From: UMGS1225 sp034086705
GTDB taxonomy: Bacteria; Bacillota; Clostridia; Oscillospirales; CAG-272
DNA: 6,306 nt
Reading direction: 5' to 3'
Assembly (NCBI GenBank): GCA_034086705.1
Contig: JAXDZV010000070.1
Location: 1-6,306 of the forward strand
The notes below the pieces were generated by a model. It did not search any database and was not told the origin of the DNA. It was given only the letters and a program-made list of their open reading frames with translations. Both the position numbers and the translations under genes were made by a program. Of this stretch, positions 1 through 4,815 are shown one piece after another. Positions within the stretch are counted from its first letter, which is position 1; each line of letters opens with the position of its first letter.

Positions 1-65
1 AATGTTCGCCATAGTTTCGGTATTGTTTTCTTCCATTTTCCATTTTTAACCGCTTATTTTCATAC

Positions 66-275
66 TTATATTCTTGTAATGTTTTTGCCGGTTTTCGTCC
101 TTAAATCTTGGAACACCTTGAACTTCTTTTTGTCGTTCGCGGTACAATAGGTCCAGACAACTTTTTTATCTGACAGACCGAGTTCATCGGCTATTTGTGG
201 TTGTGGTTTCCCTTGTGATGTTAATTCTTTTACAATTGGAAGAAGTTCAATTACTTTTTCATATTTTCCAGGCAT
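66..275 (-). pseudogene. IS3-type transposase OrfA (HTH) remnant, frameshifted
   Basis: The 69-codon frame starts with MPGKYEKVIELLPIVKEL, the typical opening of the short helix-turn-helix OrfA proteins that precede IS3-family transposases in clostridia. Residues about 20-40 (QGKPQPQIADELGLSDKKV) form the DNA-binding helix-turn-helix. After residue 54 the frame ends in an atypical tail. The other minus-strand frame entered at position 100 instead reads GRKPAKTLQEYKYENKRLK, the Gly-Arg-Lys-Pro hinge and charged helix expected next in OrfA, and stays open to the window edge. A stop codon sits directly upstream of that frame, so a small indel near 100-103 probably split the gene. The start is ATG at 275 with AGGAGG seven bases upstream. 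A deliberate frameshift is less likely, because OrfA is normally continuous here. Confidence 0.6.
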
Positions 276-282
276 AACAAAA

Positions 283-318
283 CCTCCTATAGTAGTGTTT
301 TCATTCTACCATAGGAGG
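283..318 (-). promoter_or_regulatory. IS promoter and RBS-masking hairpin
   Basis: CCTCCTATAGTAG (283-295) and CTACCATAGGAGG (306-318) form a 13-base inverted repeat with one mismatch. On the minus strand the arm at 283-295 contains the OrfA ribosome binding site AGGAGG (283-288). The likely -10 box TAGAAT (303-308) lies in the loop and start of the other arm, so a transcript begun there would lack the masking arm. Read-through RNA from outside would fold and hide the RBS. On the plus strand the same hairpin is followed by CTTTTTT, so it could also act as a terminator. No good -35 box is visible. Confidence 0.5.
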
Positions 319-386
319 CTCTTTTTTCTATTGGCCGTTTTTACTGGACGTGTTCAATTGCTCCCAACTCTTTTTTTATGTTGTTT

Positions 387-620
387 TCATCTGTGGGTGG
401 CCAACCACGCTTCTGCCTTTGCCTTGGAAAGACACTTAATATCCTCCTTGGCATATACCGACGCCTCTCCGCCGTTTACATACAAAAAATATAGCCCACC
501 GGGCGTCTGATAAAGTGATTCCTCATACCCCTGTGGATCTCCGTACTCTCCTGAAGTAACTTTTTTCAGCAATACAGCAGTATCTGTATCATACTCTCTC
601 TTGCAAATCAATTTTTTCAA
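387..620 (-). CDS. Small protein of unknown function (77 aa)
   Basis: The frame is open from a GTG at 677, but the better start is TTG at 620. It has AGGAAAGGGG (629-638) about eight bases upstream and gives MKKLICKREYDTDTAV. The opening, with a Lys-rich start and a YDTDTA motif, followed by ESLYQTPGGLYFLYVNGGEA and a C-terminal AEAWLATHR, resembles short uncharacterised proteins common on mobile and accessory DNA of clostridia. That family has no function known to me. It has no signal peptide or membrane segment. It lies between araD (78 bases upstream) and the insertion-sequence end, on the same strand, and could be read from the araD transcript since no separate strong promoter is evident. 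The stop is 31 bases from the inferred IS tip. Confidence 0.6.
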   Translation of the reverse strand: MKKLICKREYDTDTAVLLKKVTSGEYGDPQGYEESLYQTPGGLYFLYVNGGEASVYAKEDIKCLSKAKAEAWLATHR

Positions 621-698
621 AGCAAAAACCCCTTTCCTTTCATTAAAATTTAATTTTATCAGCTCTCTTTTTTGCACATTTTTCGATGTCCGTACAAC

Positions 699-1415
699 TT
701 AAGCACGGGTCTTTTTTTGCCCGTAATACGCATTCGGGCCGTGCTTGCGGTCAAAATGACGGCGCAGAAGTGACTGTTGCATTGGATGCTGTGACGAGCA
801 TTCTGCGGTGTGTTGCAGCAGTTCTGTATTCATCGCCAAATGCGCAACATTTTCCAAAACAACAGATGCGTCAACAGACTCCTGAGGAGTTGCCCCCCAA
901 GTGAAAGGACCATGTGAATGTACCAAAACCGCGTGCATGCGATCTGGATCTATGTTTGTAAAACGCTGTGCAATCACAAATCCTGTGTTCTTTTCATACG
1001 CGCCAGCAATTTCCGCCTTCTTCATTTTGCGGGTACACGGAATCTCGCCGTCAAAATAATCAGCATGCGTCGTACCGTACGGCACGATGCCTCGACCGCT
1101 TTGCGCAAATGAGGTTGCATAAAGAGAATGCGTATGTGTGACTCCTCCAATATGCGGAAAAACCTGATACAAATAGATATGCGTTGCTAAATCGCTGGAG
1201 GGCCGAAGCGCGCCTTCCACTACATTTCCATTCAGATCACACACCACCATGTCATCCACTTGCAAACGCTCATACGGAACCCCGGAAGGCTTGATCACAA
1301 CCAATCCCGCTTCCCTATCAATCCCGCTGACATTCCCCCAGGTAAAAAGGACCAGCCCGGTCTTCGGCAACATTAAATTGGCCTGTAATACTTCTTCCTT
1401 TAATTGCTGCAGCAT
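699..1415 (-). CDS. araD: L-ribulose-5-phosphate 4-epimerase (AraD/UlaF/SgbE family)
   Basis: This cytoplasmic zinc enzyme interconverts L-ribulose 5-phosphate and D-xylulose 5-phosphate, feeding pentoses into the pentose phosphate pathway. The 238 residues align along their full length with E. coli AraD (231 aa). Shared blocks are TWGNVS (25-30), IKPSGV (41-46), PSSD (72-75), HTHS (94-97), GTTHADYF (114-121), IPCTRKM (125-131), VHSHGPF (165-171) and AYYGQ (229-233). The zinc ligands Asp75, His94, His96 and His168 and the catalytic Asp119 and Tyr231 are all present. The tail has five extra residues (KKTRA). The ATG start has GAGGAG six bases upstream, and only 10 bases separate it from the aldolase stop, so the two genes are likely coupled. 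The paralogues UlaF and SgbE use the same reaction in ascorbate or gulose pathways, so the sugar served is uncertain. Confidence 0.92.
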   Translation of the reverse strand: MLQQLKEEVLQANLMLPKTGLVLFTWGNVSGIDREAGLVVIKPSGVPYERLQVDDMVVCDLNGNVVEGALRPSSDLATHIYLYQVFPHIGGVTHTHSLYATSFAQSGRGIVPYGTTHADYFDGEIPCTRKMKKAEIAGAYEKNTGFVIAQRFTNIDPDRMHAVLVHSHGPFTWGATPQESVDASVVLENVAHLAMNTELLQHTAECSSQHPMQQSLLRRHFDRKHGPNAYYGQKKTRA

Positions 1416-1425
1416 GATTTTCTCC

Positions 1426-2208
1426 TCAATGACTTTGAATTTTTCGAATATTATCCAGGTTTTTCACAGCTGCTCGCCGCATATAATCATAATCAACACC
1501 AGTTGAAATCATATTGATTCCCAGATCGTGCCAAAACTGTAAAATTTTTGGATCATCTGAACCGGTCGAAACACCGATGCACTTACCGTTAGTTTGCAAA
1601 ATAGCAATTGCCTCGCGAATCAAAGCAATATTACGCTCTCCAAAAACATTATTGAGCTCACCGATTGACCCCGATAAATCACACGGTCCAAAAATATAAC
1701 CGTCTATATAGGGATTTTGAACGATCTGCGGCAAATTTTTAACTGCCTGTTCTGTTTCAATTTGGATAAAGCGGCAAAGTCGTTCATCCGCATTTCGAAT
1801 ATACGTATCCAAATCGTCTGCGCCCCAATGAACAGCAGCTAACGGGCCAAATCCACGGACACCGCGCGGCGGATACATGACATAACTCATATCCTCCTCT
1901 GCTTCCTGCGGCGTGTTGACCATCGGGAAAATAATTCCATCCACCCCCATTTCAAGCACTTTTTTTACAAAATTTCTGTCATGCATAGGAACACGTACGA
2001 TAACCGGAGTTCCGGCAGCTTGTGCCCCTTTAATGTGGTAATAAAGGTCCTGATAAGAAGCAGCTGTATGCTCCGTGTCTACCCAGATAAAGTCAAACCC
2101 TACACTGCCGAGTATCTCCGTTGTCTGCGGGCAATTCAATGCCATGTGCGTTCCGCAGATATGCTCTGCTGCGCGCACTTTCTCATAAAGCTTACGTTCT
2201 CTGTTCAT
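1426..2208 (-). CDS. HpcH/HpaI-family class II aldolase (2-keto-3-deoxy acid aldolase type)
   Basis: This metal-dependent aldolase should cleave a 2-keto-3-deoxy (or 4-hydroxy-2-oxo) acid to pyruvate plus an aldehyde. Family members include HpaI, RhmA and GarL; the substrate cannot be fixed from sequence. With the start at ATG 2208 the protein has 260 residues. DTEH carries Asp44 and His47, VRVP carries Arg72, QIETE carries Glu151 and GPCDLSGS carries Asp177. These match the HpaI catalytic and metal residues (D42, H45, R70, E149, D175) at a constant offset of two. GIIFPMVNTPQEAE and YPPRGVRGFGP are also family signatures. The frame extends to a TTG at 2229, but GAAGGGGTGG lies about nine bases before ATG 2208, which favours the shorter form. 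It is the first gene of the operon with araD. Pairing with an epimerase points to catabolism of a sugar or sugar acid. Confidence 0.88.
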   Translation of the reverse strand: MNRERKLYEKVRAAEHICGTHMALNCPQTTEILGSVGFDFIWVDTEHTAASYQDLYYHIKGAQAAGTPVIVRVPMHDRNFVKKVLEMGVDGIIFPMVNTPQEAEEDMSYVMYPPRGVRGFGPLAAVHWGADDLDTYIRNADERLCRFIQIETEQAVKNLPQIVQNPYIDGYIFGPCDLSGSIGELNNVFGERNIALIREAIAILQTNGKCIGVSTGSDDPKILQFWHDLGINMISTGVDYDYMRRAAVKNLDNIRKIQSH

Positions 2209-2250
2209 ATTGCTGTGCCACCCCTTCAAATTGAATCCAAATGCGAAATT

Positions 2251-2279
2251 ATTCTAATACAAAGGCAACAAAAAGTCAA
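2251..2279 (-). promoter_or_regulatory. Sigma-A promoter of the aldolase-araD operon
   Basis: TTGACT (2279-2274) and TAGAAT (2256-2251) are separated by exactly 17 bases on the minus strand. The predicted start near 2244 gives a leader of about 36 bases before ATG 2208. I see no clear operator or catabolite-repression (cre) box overlapping it. Confidence 0.75.
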
Positions 2280-2308
2280 GCAAATTTAGAAGGCAGTGAC
2301 ACTTTTCA

Positions 2309-2337
2309 GCATTATTTTCTTCCGGTAGGAGTATAAT
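2309..2337 (+). promoter_or_regulatory. Candidate spoIVB promoter
   Basis: TATAAT at 2332-2337 is a perfect -10 hexamer, but the -35 position (GCATTA, 2309-2314) is poor for sigma-A. A GCAT-type -35 recalls the forespore factors sigma-F and sigma-G that drive spoIVB in Bacillus, but the -10 does not fit their consensus cleanly. The factor is undecided. The promoter would give a leader of about 130 bases. Confidence 0.35.
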
Positions 2338-2365
2338 GAAGAGTAGAAATATGCGTGCTTAAAAA

Positions 2366-2438
2366 TGGCACCTCACTAAAATTTTGTTACACATATTCGT
2401 GTGTTTTGGTGCCAAATTATCTGCGTGCGGTACACGCA
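2366..2438 (+). other. Two stem-loops in the spoIVB leader
   Basis: TGGCACC (2366-2372) pairs with GGTGCCA (2408-2414). Inside it AAAA (2378-2381) can pair with TTTT (2404-2407), and ACACA (2389-2393) with TGTGT (2400-2404); the last two share one base. A second hairpin, TGCGTG (2422-2427) with CACGCA (2433-2438) and loop CGGTA, follows at once. There is no T-run, so these are not intrinsic terminators. They lie 38 bases or more before the spoIVB start and could affect RNA stability or translation, or bind a regulator as DNA palindromes. Confidence 0.45.
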
Positions 2439-2475
2439 CAGCAAAAGTATGAAAACGAAAGCGCAGGAAACCGAT

Positions 2476-3687
2476 ATGAGAAGATCAAAAAAACAAAAAC
2501 TGCTTGCATTTGCCGTATTCGGACTTGTATTGGCATTGACAGCAGCACTCGGAATTACAGATTTTTGTATTCCGGACAGAATTAGTATATATCAATCTGG
2601 CTCTTTGCCCGAATACATTATGTTCGGCATCAAGCTTACAGATACGCAGACACAATCTACCTTTTTAGAAAACACCTCACTTTGTAAAACACAAACATCC
2701 CAAGCTTCATGGCTTGGAATGATTCCCATTAAGGAAATTGCAGTCAATACAGTTTCAGAAAAAAAGATTTTACCAGGTGGTACGCTCTTTGGCGTCAAAC
2801 TGCAAACAAAAGGACCTGTCGTTATTGGTTTTTCAGAATCAGAAAATGGAGAGAAAAGCCCAGCAGAACAAGCAGGGCTGCGTCCACAGGATGTTATAAC
2901 GGCTGTCGGTGAAACACCCATACTGTCAGCGGGTGCTTTTTCGCAGGCACTGAATCAGAGTGCAGGTGAAACGGTTGTAATACACTATGAGCGAGAAGGG
3001 AAAGCAGGCAGTTGCAATCTGACTCCTCTCAAGCGCAGTAACGGCGCTTACCATGCAGGGCTTTTAGTCAGAGATAGTACCGCAGGAATCGGTACTATCA
3101 CCTTCATTGATCCGCAAACCGGTTTATTTGCCGGGCTTGGGCACGGAATCTGCGACAGCGATACAGGCTATCTTCTCCCACTTGGATCGGCAGATATCTT
3201 AGATGTTGAGTTGATCGGTGTGCAAAAGGGAGCGGCTGGCACGCCGGGAGAACTGCGCGGTAGTTTTACAAAACAGCATATCGGCGCTCTGCATGAAAAC
3301 ACAAATTGCGGTGTGTTCGGTATTTTAGGAAAAATCCCCACTTACAATGACGCCACATTGCTCCCGATCGGCCTGCGTGATGATGTAAAAACAGGAAAAG
3401 CTTATATTTTGTCCAGTGTTGACGCTGCAAAAACACGTAATCAATATGAGATAGAAATTATAAAAATAATTGGCGGAAATGATAACAAAAGTTTTATCAT
3501 TCATGTAACGGACCCTACGCTTTTAGAAAAAACAGGTGGAATCGTCCAAGGGATGAGTGGCTCACCAATTATTCAAGATGGGAAATTGGTCGGCGCTATA
3601 ACCCATGTATTGGTCAATGACCCGACAAAAGGATATGGGATCTTTATAGAAAACATGCTCGCAGCAGAAGAAAATGAAGCTGCCTAA
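2476..3687 (+). CDS. spoIVB: SpoIVB sporulation signalling serine peptidase (family S55)
   Basis: SpoIVB is made in the forespore, crosses into the space between the two membranes and cleaves SpoIVFA. This frees SpoIVFB to process pro-sigma-K in the mother cell. From ATG 2476 the protein has 403 residues (B. subtilis SpoIVB has 425). It has a basic start (MRRSKKQK), a membrane anchor or signal at about 9-27, a PDZ domain at about 105-180 (SPAEQAGLRPQDVITAVG) and the S55 peptidase domain. Catalytic candidates are His223 in GLGHGI, Asp346 in HVTDP and Ser362 in GIVQGMSGSPI, spaced as in the B. subtilis triad. The frame is open from GTG 2401, but AGGAAA seven bases before 2476 and the hydrophobic signal right after it favour this start. 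Neither recN nor spo0A, its usual neighbours, is adjacent, so it may be relocated or a second copy. Confidence 0.93.
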   Translation: MRRSKKQKLLAFAVFGLVLALTAALGITDFCIPDRISIYQSGSLPEYIMFGIKLTDTQTQSTFLENTSLCKTQTSQASWLGMIPIKEIAVNTVSEKKILPGGTLFGVKLQTKGPVVIGFSESENGEKSPAEQAGLRPQDVITAVGETPILSAGAFSQALNQSAGETVVIHYEREGKAGSCNLTPLKRSNGAYHAGLLVRDSTAGIGTITFIDPQTGLFAGLGHGICDSDTGYLLPLGSADILDVELIGVQKGAAGTPGELRGSFTKQHIGALHENTNCGVFGILGKIPTYNDATLLPIGLRDDVKTGKAYILSSVDAAKTRNQYEIEIIKIIGGNDNKSFIIHVTDPTLLEKTGGIVQGMSGSPIIQDGKLVGAITHVLVNDPTKGYGIFIENMLAAEENEAA

Positions 3688-3704
3688 CAAAAAGGCAAGG
3701 AATA

Positions 3705-3741
3705 GGCCAAGTACCCGTAAGGATACTTGGCCAGTTTTATT
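3705..3741 (+). terminator. Intrinsic terminator of spoIVB
   Basis: GGCCAAGTA (3705-3713) pairs perfectly with TACTTGGCC (3724-3732), and AGTTTTATT follows. It lies 17 bases after the spoIVB stop. The T-tract is interrupted, so termination may be only moderate. The same hairpin plus linker is also the first unit of the palindrome array. Confidence 0.6.
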
Positions 3742-3896
3742 CGCCTTGCGGCGAGTTATATTGCTTCGCAGTAAACGCTGAGTGATATTGCCTTCGGCAG
3801 TTTATAGGAAATAAAACACCGCTGAAACCGCAAGGCTTCAATATCACTATTACCATAAGGCAATAATACCACTCCGGCGCAAGTCGGAATAAAACT
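3705..3896. repeat. Convergent array of different palindromes with a constant 9-base linker
   Basis: On the plus strand the order is hairpin 3705-3732, linker AGTTTTATT, hairpin CGCCTTGCGGCG (3742-3753), linker AGTTATATT, hairpin GCTTCGC (3763-3769), an expanded spacer ending AGTGATATT (3781-3789), then hairpin GCCTTCGGC (3790-3798) and a decayed linker. The right part repeats the design on the minus strand. From 3896 downward it reads linker AGTTTTATT, hairpin CCGACTTGCGCCGG (3887-3874), linker AGTGGTATT, hairpin ATTGCCTTATGGTAAT (3864-3849), linker AGTGATATT, hairpin GAAGCCTTGCGGTTTC (3839-3824), then a longer spacer ending TTTTATT. The palindromes differ in sequence but the linkers hardly vary. 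It is not CRISPR: units are too short and the palindromes, not the linkers, vary. I recall similar arrays beside four-helix-bundle genes in gut clostridia, but cannot confirm this here. Confidence 0.7.
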
Positions 3897-3924
3897 TGTA
3901 AAGCACTTTGAATTTTTGTATAAT
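3896..3924 (+). promoter_or_regulatory. Sigma-A promoter of the four-helix-bundle stub
   Basis: TTGTAA (3896-3901) and TATAAT (3919-3924) have a 17-base spacer. The predicted start is near 3931. The -35 box touches the last linker of the palindrome array, so the array and promoter probably form one unit. Confidence 0.65.
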
Positions 3925-3943
3925 AGCTTTAGAGGTGATAACT

Positions 3944-4039
3944 ATGGCTGATAGTGTTTTAAGAAGCACAGCAAAAGAATTTACAAAGAAAGTGTTTTTT
4001 CTTTGCCACGATATGAAAACAAACCATAGAATATTTTAA
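3944..4039 (+). pseudogene. Truncated four-helix-bundle (Avd/S23-like) protein, N-terminal stub
   Basis: ATG 3944 has AGAGGTG at 3931-3937 and a strong promoter upstream, but the frame stops after 31 codons. The peptide MADSVLRSTAKEFTKKVFFL plus CHDMKTN resembles the first helix of four-helix-bundle proteins related to the 23S intervening-sequence protein and to Avd, the accessory factor of diversity-generating retroelements. Intact members have about 110-130 residues and continue with a conserved LLRSGTSIGAN block. That block is not found in the following 200 bases, so most of the gene has been lost or replaced rather than merely frameshifted. The match is short, so the family call is tentative. 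An intact tiny peptide is possible, given the good expression signals. Confidence 0.5.
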
Positions 4040-4110
4040 AAAAGCCAATATTAAACTGTTAAATTGTTTTGAGGTGGAATTTGCATACATTTTGTTGGTA
4101 TGAAATCGGA

Positions 4111-4229
4111 ATGATTTGTTTTGAGTTGGAGAAAGGGTTTTAGGTTCTCCTAACAGGTGGAAACTGTGCCGTACATTTCCCCTGCTTGTTACATTAAAGC
4201 TGTGTAGAAATTTTCCACACAGCTTTTTT
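4111..4229 (+). ncRNA. Possible structured small RNA
   Basis: An extended -10 motif, TGGTATGAA (4096-4104), would start RNA near 4111, though no good -35 is seen. Three adjacent stems follow. TTGGAGAA pairs with TTCTCCTAA (4126-4153). AACAGG (4152-4157) and GGAAA (4159-4163) pair with TTTCC (4176-4180) and CTTGTT (4185-4190) around an internal loop. A perfect terminator closes it at 4196-4229. No reading frame here has an RBS. It does not match the riboswitch, SRP RNA or T-box cores I know. It may instead be an untranslated trailer of the truncated gene. Confidence 0.3.
4196..4229 (+). terminator. Strong intrinsic terminator
   Basis: AAAGCTGTGT (4196-4205) pairs perfectly with ACACAGCTTT (4217-4226), and the arm runs into six T residues (4224-4229). 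It is directional for the plus strand. It ends transcription entering from the stub gene or from a small RNA upstream. Confidence 0.8.
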
Positions 4230-4399
4230 ACTGACTTTCAGGGTAAGATCTATATACCTTAGCTTTTTTGTGTTTTGATCTCACTGTTGGTTTATAAAGC
4301 GTGCAAACACTTGGTCTTTGCGGTAAGCAAACAAATCCATTCGATTGCAGAAAAGTTCATACGTTACACCGGGCATCATTCATTTTTCGGCAAAAACAA
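4230..4399. other. Intergenic stretch with no recognisable feature
   Basis: No gene with an RBS, no clear repeat and no strong hairpin is seen on either strand. A 60-codon frame starting at 4301 runs through the padR promoter and operator and lacks an RBS, so it is not counted. Confidence 0.5.
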
Positions 4400-4428
4400 T
4401 TGACAAATGTATCAAAAAGGATTAGAAT
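4400..4428 (+). promoter_or_regulatory. Sigma-A promoter of the padR operon
   Basis: TTGACA (4400-4405, perfect) and TAGAAT (4423-4428) are exactly 17 bases apart. The predicted start is near 4435, giving a leader of about 45 bases, at whose beginning the operator candidate sits. Confidence 0.8.
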
Positions 4429-4434
4429 AATTCG

Positions 4435-4455
4435 GTACTATGTAATACATAATAG
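4435..4455 (+). promoter_or_regulatory. Candidate PadR operator
   Basis: GTACTATGT (4435-4443) and ACATAATAG (4447-4455) are imperfect inverted halves (7 of 9) around AAT. The core ATGTAATACAT resembles the ATGT/ACAT dyads bound by PadR-family repressors. It overlaps the predicted transcription start, where a bound repressor would block initiation, so autoregulation is likely. Confidence 0.6.
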
Positions 4456-4479
4456 CGACCAAGCAGAAAAGAGGACGCT

Positions 4480-4815
4480 ATGATAACGTTTGATAAATCA
4501 CAGCTCTTACGCGGCACACTGGAAGGTTGTATCCTCAAAATTATCAGTAATCAAACAACCTATGGCTATGAAATCATAGAATCTTTGCATCGTTACGGCT
4601 TTCCTGAGCTTTCCGAAGGAACCATCTATCCCATTTTACTCCGTTTAGAAAAACAGGGTAGCCTTTTTTCTGAGCTTTTACCTTCTCCGCTTGGTCCCAA
4701 ACGCAAATACTTTACGATAACGCCGCAAGGTCATGCGTATCTGCAAGCTTTTCAAAAGTCCTGGGAAACAATCAGCCAAGCCACAGCTCGAATTTTAGAA
4801 CAGGAGCATGCGTGA
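4480..4815 (+). CDS. PadR-family transcriptional repressor
   Basis: The 111-residue protein is a short-form (PadR-s) winged-helix regulator. LLRGTLEGCILKII (9-22) forms helix 1, TTYGYEI (26-32) opens the helix-turn-helix and GTIYPILLRLEKQG (47-60) is the recognition helix signature. GPKRKYFTIT (72-81) is the wing, and residues 86-109 form the C-terminal dimerisation helix. The ATG has GAGG five bases upstream. It is first in an operon: its stop overlaps the next gene's start (TGATG), implying translational coupling. Such regulators often respond to toxic or membrane-active compounds and control the genes beside them, here a membrane protein and an acyltransferase-fold protein. The ligand is unknown. 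Confidence 0.9.
   Translation: MITFDKSQLLRGTLEGCILKIISNQTTYGYEIIESLHRYGFPELSEGTIYPILLRLEKQGSLFSELLPSPLGPKRKYFTITPQGHAYLQAFQKSWETISQATARILEQEHA

Larger units (their letters stand above)
1..356 (-). mobile_element. 5' end of an IS3-type insertion sequence, truncated by the window edge
   Basis: The element reads leftward. Its outer end is inferred at 356, where the minus strand begins TGAACACGTCCAGTAAAAAC, a TG-starting, CA-ending tip like the terminal repeats of IS3-family elements. Just inside are a promoter, an RBS hairpin and an OrfA-like helix-turn-helix reading frame (66-275). Only one end lies in the window, so neither the second terminal repeat nor a target duplication can be checked. 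The broken OrfA suggests this copy is no longer active. The assignment rests on OrfA resemblance and the end sequence; the exact subgroup is not determined. Confidence 0.55.

Noticed and set aside
295..510. Plus-strand 71-codon frame
   Set aside because: It begins in the IS hairpin and runs antisense across the IS end and the small minus-strand gene; it has no family likeness.
2324..2337. Definite sigma-F or sigma-G promoter for spoIVB
   Set aside because: The GCAT-like -35 is suggestive, but the spacing to a GG-type -10 is too short and TATAAT fits sigma-A better, so only a generic candidate is listed.
2401..2475. Upstream GTG start for spoIVB
   Set aside because: No RBS precedes it, it overlaps the leader stem-loops, and it would put 25 polar residues before the signal anchor.
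2592..2921. Minus-strand 109-codon frame inside spoIVB
   Set aside because: It is fully antisense to a well-supported gene and has no recognisable motif.
3742..3896. CRISPR array
   Set aside because: Units are about 16-25 bases with variable palindromes and a 9-base constant linker, orientation reverses midway, and no cas gene is nearby.
4126..4229. T-box leader, SRP RNA, 6S RNA or a known riboswitch
   Set aside because: The conserved cores I know for these classes are absent, and no regulated gene follows closely after the terminator.
4301..4483. Plus-strand 60-codon frame before padR
   Set aside because: It has no RBS and covers the padR promoter and operator.
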